From Calditrichia bacterium (GTDB taxonomy: Bacteria > Calditrichota > Calditrichia > RBG-13-44-9 > J075), in NCBI GenBank assembly GCA_028284445.1, contig JANQRS010000012.1, positions 1 to 64,000 on the forward strand: DNA of 64,000 nt, written 5' to 3'. Both the position numbers and the translations under genes were made by a program. This document shows positions 8,612 to 16,457 of this stretch, piece after piece. The number at the start of each line of letters is the position of its first letter. Position 1 is the first letter of the stretch. The notes beneath the pieces are model-generated. The model saw only the letters and a list, made by a program, of their open reading frames with translations, searched no databases and had not been told where the DNA came from.

Positions 8612-10249
8612 TTATCTCTGAAGTCCCTTAGGAACATACCAGAATTCGATGGGGGTTAATCGATAATAGTCAAGTTTATCCTGCTTGAACGTTTCCCGAT
8701 TGCCATAGAAACGCCGGCTTACACCAACCAGGATTTGTTCGTCGAAAAAGAGAAATAAGGCCGGCACATCCGGCTGGGTAAACACCTGAAAGCGCTCCGG
8801 GATTTTTTCGCGCCGTGCCCGATCATCACGTGCCCACTCAAAGAGCGGCGATAAATAGGTATGCTGATAATTCGGCGGATTGCGATCAGCGCCAAGGATA
8901 TCGGAATAGAAATTGGCATATGCCTGGAAGGGATAGTTGATATCATATTCGTAGGCATAGAGCATGGCGCTGTAGTCACCTCTTTCCAGCACCCGCTGCT
9001 GCTGATTAATCGGCAATGGCGTAGGGCGCGCGTCAACGCCGATTTCAGCAAGATTGGTCTTAATCGAACGGACAATCTTTTCTTCAAATTTGGAAAAACG
9101 GTTAAAGAACACCTGAAAGGATAGCTGCTGCCCAAGCTTGCTGAGGATGCGCACATCGCTTGCAGAACGCCAGCCATTTTGCTCCAGGATATCCAGGGAA
9201 GCCAGTGGATTATATGTCGACTCGTACAGTTCCTTCTGATACTGGTCGTCTGAGGGTCCGACAAGCGTGTTGGCCACCTGACCAATTTCCGTGGCATGCT
9301 TTCTCACCAATCCGGTTCTGTCAACCGCCATCGACAAGGCACGGCGGACCGCCACACTACTCAACGGCTTCTTCCGGAGATTGAACAGCAAAACATAGAC
9401 TTTCTGGAAGCGACGCGGCATTTTGAAGAAAGCAAGCTTATCGTCCATCAAATTGTGCAGACTCTCAGCGGTCTCCCGGTCGTCCAGCTGCACAAAATCA
9501 ACTTCCTCATTCGCAAGGGCGTTGATCATCGATTGTTCATTTTGGAAGAAGCGGACGACGACGTCATCCAGGTAGGGGCGTCCCGCAAAGTAGCTGCTGT
9601 TGTAGCGAAATTCCCAGGTAAATTCAGACTTTCGTTCCAGCTCGTATGGCCCCATACCCATGGCACGCTTTTCAAAAAACACTTCGTGGCCATCGGACAA
9701 TGCTTCGGCATAGTAGGATTCGCTCAGCACCGGCAGGTCAATCAGGCGTTTGTCGAAGGCATTGTCAGGCGCCGTCAGCTCGATAATCACCTCCGAATCG
9801 CCTCGCAGGGTGATATCGCCGATATCACTGAAATCGAGTGGACGATTAAGGATCGCGCCGCCAAATTTTTTCAGAAGGAGCAGGGTAAATCCGACATCGC
9901 CATTGGTTAGTTTTGTGCCGTTTTGGAAGGTAATTCCCTGACGAATACGGATGCGCCAGAAGCGGTCCTGGCGGGTTTCATCCCGCTCACGCACGCGCTC
10001 GATACGAAGGGCGACTCCGGTAGCCTCTTTGTAGCTGCTAATGAGTCCGCGTCCGTAAATCAGGTGCAGAATTTGTTGCTCAAACGGTGAATTGATTCGG
10101 AAAGGGTTCATATTGAAGCTTTGACCGGTGTATACACCAATCGTCAGCTTCCCGCCGAAAGCAGGCTCGACGGGCGCCTGAACTTGCCCCCAACCCCCAA
10201 CAGTCAGTGTCAAAACAAGCGCAATAGATGTTAGCACCCAGCGAATCAA
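8612..10249 (-). CDS. Periplasmic solute-binding protein, family 5 (OppA/DppA-like)
   Basis: A 545-residue extracytoplasmic protein with a signal peptide (MIRWVLTSIALVLTLTVGG) and the SBP_bac_5 fold: GKLTIGVYTG at the start of the mature protein, FWRIRIRQGITFQNGTKLTNGD (the hallmark region, near 110-130), VAVRRALSMAVDR, and a C-terminal YRLTPIEFWYVPKG. Family members bind peptides, nickel or sugars for ABC importers. No permease or ATPase gene is nearby; instead a kinase, regulator and outer-membrane protein follow, suggesting a role in sensing. Translation starts at TTG (10247-10249), with GGGGAT about 10 bases upstream; no closer ATG leaves a signal peptide intact. Confidence 0.85.
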   Translation of the reverse strand: MIRWVLTSIALVLTLTVGGWGQVQAPVEPAFGGKLTIGVYTGQSFNMNPFRINSPFEQQILHLIYGRGLISSYKEATGVALRIERVRERDETRQDRFWRIRIRQGITFQNGTKLTNGDVGFTLLLLKKFGGAILNRPLDFSDIGDITLRGDSEVIIELTAPDNAFDKRLIDLPVLSESYYAEALSDGHEVFFEKRAMGMGPYELERKSEFTWEFRYNSSYFAGRPYLDDVVVRFFQNEQSMINALANEEVDFVQLDDRETAESLHNLMDDKLAFFKMPRRFQKVYVLLFNLRKKPLSSVAVRRALSMAVDRTGLVRKHATEIGQVANTLVGPSDDQYQKELYESTYNPLASLDILEQNGWRSASDVRILSKLGQQLSFQVFFNRFSKFEEKIVRSIKTNLAEIGVDARPTPLPINQQQRVLERGDYSAMLYAYEYDINYPFQAYANFYSDILGADRNPPNYQHTYLSPLFEWARDDRARREKIPERFQVFTQPDVPALFLFFDEQILVGVSRRFYGNRETFKQDKLDYYRLTPIEFWYVPKGLQR

Positions 10250-10274
10250 ATAATATCCCCGTAGATAGGCTGAA

Positions 10275-10303
10275 ATATTAATACACGCTCAAAAGAAAAT
10301 CAA
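10275..10303 (-). promoter_or_regulatory. Sigma-70-type promoter for the solute-binding protein/kinase operon
   Basis: Read on the minus strand, TTGATT (10303-10298) and TAATAT (10280-10275) are separated by 17 bases. Transcription would start near 10268, about 20 bases upstream of the TTG start at 10249. Seen by inspection only. Confidence 0.5.
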
Positions 10304-10316
10304 TTATTATCCTGCC

Positions 10317-10345
10317 GGCAATCTGAGAGGCCCCCGGAGATTGCC
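10317..10345. repeat. Inverted repeat between divergent genes
   Basis: GGCAATCT (10317-10324) and AGATTGCC (10338-10345) form a perfect 8-bp stem with a 13-base loop, just upstream of the minus-strand promoter. It could be an operator for the divergent genes. The rest of the 10250-10542 gap holds no recognisable gene. Confidence 0.4.
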
Positions 10346-10542
10346 CCAAACCGCCGCGGAATAGGGGCAAATTATCCTACTTAACGGATCTTTTCGCAAA
10401 TTGATTCATACACATTTTTCGAAAAAAATTCATGCCTTGGCGCCATTTGGGGGGTCAGGCACTTGATTTAGGTTGAAAAATCTACTAACTTATAAGGCTG
10501 TAGATGAGAAATCTAATCGATCATTAAACGAAGAGATCTGTA

Positions 10543-12153
10543 ATGGATAATGATGTCAAGCGAATCGATCTCAAACTCCTGAATAATCAACCTGTATTCC
10601 GGATCGGTCTCTTTAACGGCCAGGAACATATCGACTTCAGGATCATGGGTAAGTTCCATGTTGAAGACGGAGATGGAAACGAGTTGGTGCCGGTAACTGA
10701 GTCCAATCTTAAATGGCGAGTGAAAATCAAAGACAGTAAACCTGGTAAAGAATCGTATTTCCTCGTTCTGTTTGAGGCCTTTGATCGGGAAACCGTTGAA
10801 GCCAAGCTTGACATTGCCCGCAAGATTGATCCGTCTGCCGAAATGGTCGTTCTAGGTGGCGACATATTTTTCGGCGATCGCAAGATAAACAACAATGCGA
10901 AATACAGTATTGTGTGCGGTGATTATCCCAGTGAATTGGCAGCGAGAAAGTCATTCAAGCTGTTTCAACCGCAATTCATTCCATATGTCGAGAAAAAGTC
11001 TGTCAAGGAACCACAAGGGCAGCTGGAAATTTTCGATGCGGAATACGACAAGTCAGCGGAAGCCACCAATGTCGTGCGCATCGTACCGGTCAAGACCGAA
11101 ACGAAAATCAAAATATACGGCGTAAAGAGCTTCAATGATATTCTTCAAAAAGAAAATTTCAACGACCTGATTTTTGATGGCACCATGGAATTTCGTTTTG
11201 ATCACCAAAGCAACCTGATGGCCATCAGCGAAGTCCCTTTGGAATCATATATGAAGCGGGTGATTTATTCCGAAATCGGTACCGATCTGCCGCTGGAATT
11301 CTCGAAGAGCCTGGCAATTGTTTGCCGCAGTGAGGCAATGGCCCGTATTAACCACAGGCGACTGGGAGATCCTTTCGACTATGGTAATACCGGAGAGACC
11401 TTGCGCTATTACGGCGAAGAATACGACGATGTCAATATTGACAAGGCAGTTGAAGAAACCGCTGGACAAGTCATTTTTGCCGATGAGTATATCCGCGACA
11501 CCCCTTTCCATTTGATTTGCGGCGGCCATACGGAAGATTCCTCTGCTACCCAACCCGGCAACGGACAAATCTTCTTCACCGGTAAATATGATGCCAAAGT
11601 GGTTCCGAAGAAATTCAAAGGGCTTCGCAACGAAGATGAAGCTGTAAAATGGATCAATTCGCGTCCGGAAACCTGGTGCAATCTCAAAGGCCGCAAACTG
11701 CCGCCGGCTCTGGAAAAAGTCAAAAAGTATTTCCGTTGGGAAGTAAATTATTCGCGCCGGGAGCTGGAAGAAATTATTCGCAAGAAAACCAGCGAGGATA
11801 TCGGCATCCTCTTCGAGATCATCCCGATTACGCGCGGCGCTTCCGGCCGTCTTATGGAAATTGAACTCATCGGAAGCCTGAAAAATTATCGCATTCGCGG
11901 ACAGATAAATATCCGCGAAGCGCTGGCGTATGATTACCTGCCAAGCTCCTGCTTCCTCGTAGAGCGGGAACTGGATGAAACCGGAACACCGATTTCGTTT
12001 ACCTTTGTAGGTGCGGGACATGGGCATGGCGTTGGTATGTGTAAGACCGGGGCGGCAATCATGGCCCTCGAAGGACACACCTCAGATCAGATTCTCGAGC
12101 ATTACTTCGAGTCCTGCCAGCTTGGCTCGATTTACGAGAAAAACCTGAAATAG
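10543..12153 (+). CDS. SpoIID/LytB-domain protein
   Basis: A 536-residue protein whose C-terminal two-thirds is a SpoIID/LytB domain: MEFRFDHQSNLMAISEVPLE, ESYMKRVIYSEIGTDLPLEF, SLAIVCRSEAMARINH, FHLICGGHTEDSSAT and the terminal GAGHGHGVGMCKTGAAIMA, all typical landmarks of the family, whose SpoIID member is a lytic transglycosylase acting on peptidoglycan. Unlike most members there is no signal peptide or membrane segment at the N-terminus (MDNDVKRIDLKLLNNQPVFR), so the route to the cell wall is unclear. An upstream ATG giving a signal peptide was not found. The stop codon is 13 nt from the prfB start, implying co-transcription. Confidence 0.8.
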   Translation: MDNDVKRIDLKLLNNQPVFRIGLFNGQEHIDFRIMGKFHVEDGDGNELVPVTESNLKWRVKIKDSKPGKESYFLVLFEAFDRETVEAKLDIARKIDPSAEMVVLGGDIFFGDRKINNNAKYSIVCGDYPSELAARKSFKLFQPQFIPYVEKKSVKEPQGQLEIFDAEYDKSAEATNVVRIVPVKTETKIKIYGVKSFNDILQKENFNDLIFDGTMEFRFDHQSNLMAISEVPLESYMKRVIYSEIGTDLPLEFSKSLAIVCRSEAMARINHRRLGDPFDYGNTGETLRYYGEEYDDVNIDKAVEETAGQVIFADEYIRDTPFHLICGGHTEDSSATQPGNGQIFFTGKYDAKVVPKKFKGLRNEDEAVKWINSRPETWCNLKGRKLPPALEKVKKYFRWEVNYSRRELEEIIRKKTSEDIGILFEIIPITRGASGRLMEIELIGSLKNYRIRGQINIREALAYDYLPSSCFLVERELDETGTPISFTFVGAGHGHGVGMCKTGAAIMALEGHTSDQILEHYFESCQLGSIYEKNLK

Positions 12154-12166
12154 GAAGTAGTATATC

Positions 12167-13268
12167 ATGATAGATGAAATAAAGAGCCGCATTGGCAAGA
12201 GCAAAGAAATCCTCGCTAATCTCCGGGGGTATCTTTGATATAGACCTTCTTGAAAAAGAAGTCTCTGAGCTGGAACAGCAAACGGCAGCGCCCGGCTTCT
12301 GGGACAGTCAGGAAACCGCCCAAAAAATCCTCCGGCAACTCAACAACAAAAAAGAGCGCCTCGACGATTGGAAGAGCCACAACCAGCAGACGGAAGACAT
12401 GGAGCTTATGCTGGAGATGGCGCTGGAAGCCGACGACAACTCCGTAATCGATGAATTGGAAGGTGAGAGCGCTGCCCTGGCGAAATCCATTCAGGACCTG
12501 GAATTGCGCGGCCTGCTATCTGAGCCGGAAGACAAGAAAAATGCCATCTTGACTATCCATCCCGGCGCAGGTGGCACTGAAAGTCAGGATTGGGCGCAGA
12601 TGCTGATGCGCATGTTTACGCGCTGGGCAGAGCGCAAGGGCTTTAAGCACAACGTCATGGAGCTGCTACCAGGTGAAGAAGCCGGTATCAAGAGCGCAAC
12701 CATAGAAATCAAGGGTAGCTTTGCCTATGGCTACCTGAAATCCGAGGTCGGCGTTCATCGACTGGTGCGAATCAGCCCCTTCGACTCCAGCGGCAGGCGG
12801 CACACTTCCTTTGCCTCGATTTTTGTATTACCGGAAATAGATGAAGATATCGAAATAGAGATCAATACCTCTGATCTGCGAATCGATACCTATCGCGCCA
12901 GCGGCGCCGGTGGACAGCATGTAAACCGCACAGACTCCGCGGTGCGTATCACGCACGAACCAACCGGCATTGTTGTCACCTGCCAAAGTGAACGGTCTCA
13001 GCATAAAAACAAAGCCAACGCCATGAAAATCCTTAAGGCGCGGCTCTATCAAAAAAAGCTGGAAGAAGAACGCGCGAAGAGACAGGAGCTGGAAAGCACC
13101 AAAACGGAAATCGGCTGGGGTAATCAGATTCGCTCGTACGTTTTTCATCCGTACAATATGGTGAAGGATCATCGCACCACGCATGAGACCGGTGATTTGC
13201 AGCGAGTTATGGATGGTGAAATCGACGATTTTATCTACGCCTTTCTATTGAAGCGGCCCGATTTGTAG
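12167..13268 (+). CDS. prfB: Peptide chain release factor 2 (programmed +1 frameshift)
   Basis: RF2 recognises UGA and UAA stop codons and hydrolyses peptidyl-tRNA on the ribosome. The gene starts at ATG 12167 (AGGAAG ribosome-binding site) and encodes 23 codons to CTT 12233-12235, then an in-frame TGA (12236-12238). A +1 slip at CTT-T continues in the frame starting GAT at 12237, giving 366 residues, close to the usual 365. The peptidyl-hydrolysis motif GAGGQHVNRTDSAVR and the stop-recognition SPF motif in ISPFDSSGRRH are present. This is the classic autoregulatory frameshift: low RF2 lets the ribosome pause at TGA and shift. Gene callers usually start it wrongly after the shift. Confidence 0.97.
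12224..12239 (+). promoter_or_regulatory. prfB programmed frameshift site
   Basis: CGGGGGTATCTTTGAT contains an internal Shine-Dalgarno-like GGGGG (12225-12229) three bases before the slippery CTT-TGA. It is nearly the same as the E. coli site AGGGGGTATCTTTGAC. Confidence 0.95.
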
Positions 13269-13356
13269 CCGACAATTTTCGAAGAGCGCATGCCTTCAAG
13301 ATACCGGACCGCTCTAATGATTTGTAAAGCGAAAACACTGTATGTCCGAGGTCTGT

Positions 13357-14091
13357 ATGTCACACCATGTTCACTTGATGGTCCCCTGTTTCGTCAACCA
13401 ATTATTCCCCGATACCGGCATATCTACAGTCAAAATTCTCCGCGAGTTCGGATGCAAGGTCAGCTATCCGGAAGAGCAGACCTGCTGTGGCCAACCGGCC
13501 TTCAACAGTGGCTATTGGGATCAGGCTGCGGAACTGGCCGACCGGCTAATTGGCATTTTCAAGGATGCGGAATACGTTGTTGCCCCTTCCGGCAGTTGCG
13601 TCAGCCTCATGAAAAAGCTTTACAAAGACCTGCCGCTATCTTCAGAAGCAAAAGCAACCTGGGATACCTGGCATTCGCGGGTGTTCGAGCTATCAGAGTT
13701 CCTTGATCAGGTCCTGAAGATAGACACCTGGCCGGGACGTTTCCCCGGGAAGGTGACAATGCACGACGCCTGCCACGGCTTACGGGAACTTGGTATCGGC
13801 CCGGCGCCTCGTCGCTGGCTGGACTCAATAGATGAACTTGAATTGGTAGAAATGATGCGCCCGGATACCTGTTGTGGCTTTGGCGGAACCTTCGCGGTCA
13901 AGTTCGCCGGCATCTCCACAGCAATGGTTGAGAATAAATCCCAATGGATTAAGGACAGCGGCGCGGATTATGTAGTAGCAGCAGATTCCAGCTGCCTGAT
14001 GCATATTGACGGCTATCTGAAACGTAACAACAGTACCGTGCAAACCATTCATCTGGCAGATTTGCTCTGGCAGGCGATGGAGAACAGGTAA
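13357..14091 (+). CDS. LutA/YkgE-like (Fe-S)-binding oxidoreductase subunit (CCG domains)
   Basis: A 244-residue cytosolic protein with two cysteine-rich CCG domains: YPEEQTCCGQPAFNSGYW near residue 40 and RPDTCCGFGGTFAV near 170, with APSGSC and HDACHG as further cluster ligands. LutA and YkgE are subunits of L-lactate utilisation complexes with LutB and LutC; the same fold occurs in heterodisulfide reductase HdrB and GlpC. No lutB or lutC is adjacent, so the partner is not known. The ATG at 13357 has GAGG at good spacing; an upstream in-frame ATG at 13342 is less likely. It follows prfB by 88 nt. Confidence 0.85.
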   Translation: MSHHVHLMVPCFVNQLFPDTGISTVKILREFGCKVSYPEEQTCCGQPAFNSGYWDQAAELADRLIGIFKDAEYVVAPSGSCVSLMKKLYKDLPLSSEAKATWDTWHSRVFELSEFLDQVLKIDTWPGRFPGKVTMHDACHGLRELGIGPAPRRWLDSIDELELVEMMRPDTCCGFGGTFAVKFAGISTAMVENKSQWIKDSGADYVVAADSSCLMHIDGYLKRNNSTVQTIHLADLLWQAMENR

Positions 14092-14402
14092 GATCGAACC
14101 GCGAACCTTCGCGAATTAGCACGAATGAAAGAAACTTTAAGCAGTCATTCTTATTCATGAAAATTCGTGAGTATTCGTGGTACTCTTTTTTGAACCAAGA
14201 CTAAAATCAAGTCCACCCGCGAAACCGCTGTGCCTGCTTCCAGAAGTATCCCCACCCAACCATAAAATTGTAAAAATCCACGATCCATTTTGCCCCGGCA
14301 CCGTATAACAAAATGGAGGCACTACCAAATTCTGCGAAAAATTCAGGAAAAGTATCTCTCTGGGTAAGATAAGAGGGAGGGAAAAGTCATTACGGAGTCC
14401 TT
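14092..14402. other. Gene-free stretch with an imperfect inverted repeat
   Basis: No coding sequence is evident. TCGCGAATTAGCACGAAT (14109-14126) and ATTCGTGAGTATTCGTGG (14163-14180) are imperfect inverted copies (13 of 18 positions match), probably a remnant of a dispersed palindromic repeat or a weak terminator after the LutA-like gene. The remainder to 14402 shows no structure apart from the ribosome-binding site of the next small gene. Confidence 0.4.
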
Positions 14403-14579
14403 ATGAGGTTTGTAATTCGTATCATCGCATTCATTACTTTTGCCGCCTATGCAGATCAGAGAGTTCCGCATTGGCATAAGAGCCGCGCACGGACACAGGT
14501 CCTCGGCGCAATGCTTGCCGGGATCTTGATCTTCGGATTAAGTATCTGTGGATTGGGTATCTGGTTTTTTTGGGGCTAG
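14403..14579 (+). CDS. Small membrane protein (58 residues), unknown function
   Basis: ATG at 14403 preceded by CGGAG, and an open frame to TAG at 14577-14579. The N-terminal part (MRFVIRIIAFITFAAYADQR) is amphipathic or signal-like, a basic stretch HKSRARTQ follows, and residues about 34-57 (LGAMLAGILIFGLSICGLGI then WFFWG) form one transmembrane helix ending in aromatic residues. This is a typical small single-pass protein layout. It is convergent with the rfaE1-like gene 19 nt away. No homologue is recognised; a chance frame cannot be excluded, though the ribosome-binding site and helix argue for a gene. Confidence 0.5.
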   Translation: MRFVIRIIAFITFAAYADQRVPHWHKSRARTQVLGAMLAGILIFGLSICGLGIWFFWG

Positions 14580-14598
14580 CAGGATATCGCTGCTCTTA

Positions 14599-15579
14599 TC
14601 ACACCATTCTCATCAAGCGATCGGTATCGATCGGCACAACACCAACTTCCTGACAAACAATACCGGCAGCGATATTCGCCAGAGTCACGGCCTCTTTCAT
14701 AGATGCACCGGCAGCAAGTGCAAAAGTAACTGAGGCAATAACGGTATCACCGGCGCCGGAAACATCCGCAACATCACGGGCTTTGGTTGGCGCCACGCTT
14801 ACTTCGCCATTGCTTTCCCGCAAGGCCATCCCTTTCTCACTCAGAGTAATCAAGACATTTTCAGCCTGAAGGCGTTCCTGAAGCCGCTGGGTGGCTTCTT
14901 CTATCGCAGCTTCGTCATCGAGGCGCATCATCAAGGCCTCTTCAGTTTCTTTGCGATTCGGTTTGAAAAGCGTCGCTTTTTGAAATTGGAAAAAGTTTTC
15001 AAATTTTGGATCAACGGTGACAATCTTGCCGGCGGCAACGGCGATATCCGTGACACCTTTGATCACGTCGGGTGTCAGCACGCCTTTGTTATAGTCCTGC
15101 AGGATAATCGCATCTACCTCATCGACAACCTCTTCAACAACCGAGAGAATCTCCTTACACACCTCGTTACTGATCGCAATCACGCGCTCGCGGTCAATCC
15201 GCGCAATATGTTGATTATTGCCAATGATGCGCGTCTTAACGGTTGTTGGCCGTCTCTCGTCAGCAATCAGTCCTTTGGTAGACAGCCCTTTTTCTGCAAG
15301 CATATTGCGAAATATATTTGCCCACTTATCGTCACCTACAGCCCCAACGAGCAAGGGTTTGGACTTCAAGCCAATCAAATTGTTCGCCACGTTGGCAGCG
15401 CCACCAAGACGATTTTCATCATCTTCAATATTGATAATCGGCACCGGTGCCTCCGGGGAAATGCGAGTCACGCCGCCCCAGAGATAACGATCGATCATTA
15501 GATCACCAACGACCATAATTGTCCTGTTCTTGCCAGTTTCAAGAATATTGGCAAGTCTCACGCTGTCAAGTTGAATCAT
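14599..15579 (-). CDS. rfaE1: D-glycero-beta-D-manno-heptose-7-phosphate kinase (RfaE1 domain)
   Basis: A 326-residue PfkB/ribokinase-family kinase that phosphorylates C1 of heptose 7-phosphate in ADP-heptose synthesis for the lipopolysaccharide inner core. The motifs are VVGDLMIDRYLWG (substrate lid, near 20), RLGGAANVANNL (near 57), QDYNKGVL, and the anion-hole/catalytic base DVSGAGDTVIASV near 268. The nucleotidyltransferase domain that is fused to it in E. coli HldE is absent, so a separate RfaE2/HldC should exist elsewhere. It is the last gene of a close-packed minus-strand run, 2 nt after the small membrane protein gene. Confidence 0.88.
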   Translation of the reverse strand: MIQLDSVRLANILETGKNRTIMVVGDLMIDRYLWGGVTRISPEAPVPIINIEDDENRLGGAANVANNLIGLKSKPLLVGAVGDDKWANIFRNMLAEKGLSTKGLIADERRPTTVKTRIIGNNQHIARIDRERVIAISNEVCKEILSVVEEVVDEVDAIILQDYNKGVLTPDVIKGVTDIAVAAGKIVTVDPKFENFFQFQKATLFKPNRKETEEALMMRLDDEAAIEEATQRLQERLQAENVLITLSEKGMALRESNGEVSVAPTKARDVADVSGAGDTVIASVTFALAAGASMKEAVTLANIAAGIVCQEVGVVPIDTDRLMRMV

Positions 15580-15581
15580 GG

Positions 15582-15890
15582 TTATTTCCGGCGGCTAGAT
15601 TGCACTTCAGAAGCAGGTGGGTCAAGTTTAAGGCCAAGCAATTTGATAATGGATTCTCGGACCAAACTTGCGAGCAGCAAAATAATAAGCAATGGGAATC
15701 CGGTAAAATAAATAAATTTCGTGGCGCCAGGTACCCAATCGTATTCAAGCAGCGGCACGAAGGCGATCAAAACGAAGCAGAGGAAAATATACAGTTCGCT
15801 TATGCGCGTTACTCGGGTGTAAATGGCCTCGGCGCGTGACGGCGGGGTGGTTTCAGAATTCTTCTTATCCATCGAATCGTCTCGTTTCAT
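15582..15890 (-). CDS. Two-helix membrane protein, unknown function
   Basis: A 102-residue protein with a charged N-terminus, two predicted transmembrane helices (about 33-51, LYIFLCFVLIAFVPLLEY, and 61-80, YFTGFPLLIILLLASLV) and a short basic tail. It is not recognised. It sits 3 nt after the thioredoxin-like gene and 2 nt before rfaE1 and so is surely co-transcribed, but this gives no clear function. Confidence 0.6.
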   Translation of the reverse strand: MKRDDSMDKKNSETTPPSRAEAIYTRVTRISELYIFLCFVLIAFVPLLEYDWVPGATKFIYFTGFPLLIILLLASLVRESIIKLLGLKLDPPASEVQSSRRK

Positions 15891-15893
15891 TTT

Positions 15894-16418
15894 CTATTCT
15901 GCTTCTGTAACCATTTTCAGGAAGTCTTCAACGAAGTCTTCACCTTCAGGGAACTCGATCAGACGGCCAATTTCGACGCCGTTTTCATTAATCAGGAAGG
16001 TTGGTACTCGTTCTATCCCTTTTTCCGGCGCGGTAAACTCGGGATCAAACTTGTCCCGGTTCACACCGATTAGCCTGACAGTCAGCTTGGGATTTCCAGC
16101 GGCTTCCAACGCTTTCATAAACGGCGGCACACCTCGGCGGGAATCGCCACACCAGGTTCCCAGGTAGCAATCAATCTCCAGCTTCCGTTCTATTCTCTTG
16201 AGAGCGGTGACCTGTTCGGGATTCAGGGAAGACTTATCGGCTTCATCCTTCCAATCATCGAAATAATGCAGAATATCCGGTAAAACTGTTTTGCCAAGGA
16301 TCATGTTTTCATCTTCGACCTTTTCAGGCGGCGAAGCTATTGGCGTATATGCTTTTTTGCTACACATTGAAGCTCCGAGCACGATTATTCCCAGCAGTAA
16401 AACTTGTATCCATTTCAT
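15894..16418 (-). CDS. Thioredoxin-fold lipoprotein with a WCGDS active site
   Basis: A 174-residue protein starting at 16418 (GGAGGG ribosome-binding site); a signal peptide ends in a lipobox-like GASMC, so it is probably a lipoprotein. The thioredoxin fold shows YLGTWCGDSRRGVPPF (active site), LIGVNRD and the cis-Pro loop ERVPTFLINENG. The active site reads C-G-D-S instead of C-x-x-C, leaving one cysteine; this WCGDS variant is known in a thioredoxin subfamily, and a disulfide isomerase role would need a mixed disulfide or another partner. It lies between rodZ-like and a small membrane protein gene. Confidence 0.75.
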   Translation of the reverse strand: MKWIQVLLLGIIVLGASMCSKKAYTPIASPPEKVEDENMILGKTVLPDILHYFDDWKDEADKSSLNPEQVTALKRIERKLEIDCYLGTWCGDSRRGVPPFMKALEAAGNPKLTVRLIGVNRDKFDPEFTAPEKGIERVPTFLINENGVEIGRLIEFPEGEDFVEDFLKMVTEAE

Positions 16419-16457
16419 AAAGTCCCTCCACAATCGCATTAAGCGGTGGCTAGCACC

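Noticed and set aside
9296..9910. 204-codon open frame opposite the solute-binding protein gene
   Set aside because: Antisense to a conserved coding region, with no independent support.
11245..12078. Long open frame on the minus strand inside the SpoIID-like gene
   Set aside because: It is antisense to a well-supported gene and its translation shows no recognisable domain.
12192..13268. prfB as a gene starting at TTG 12192
   Set aside because: This start lies in the shifted frame with no ribosome-binding site; ATG 12167 with the frameshift gives the full-length factor.
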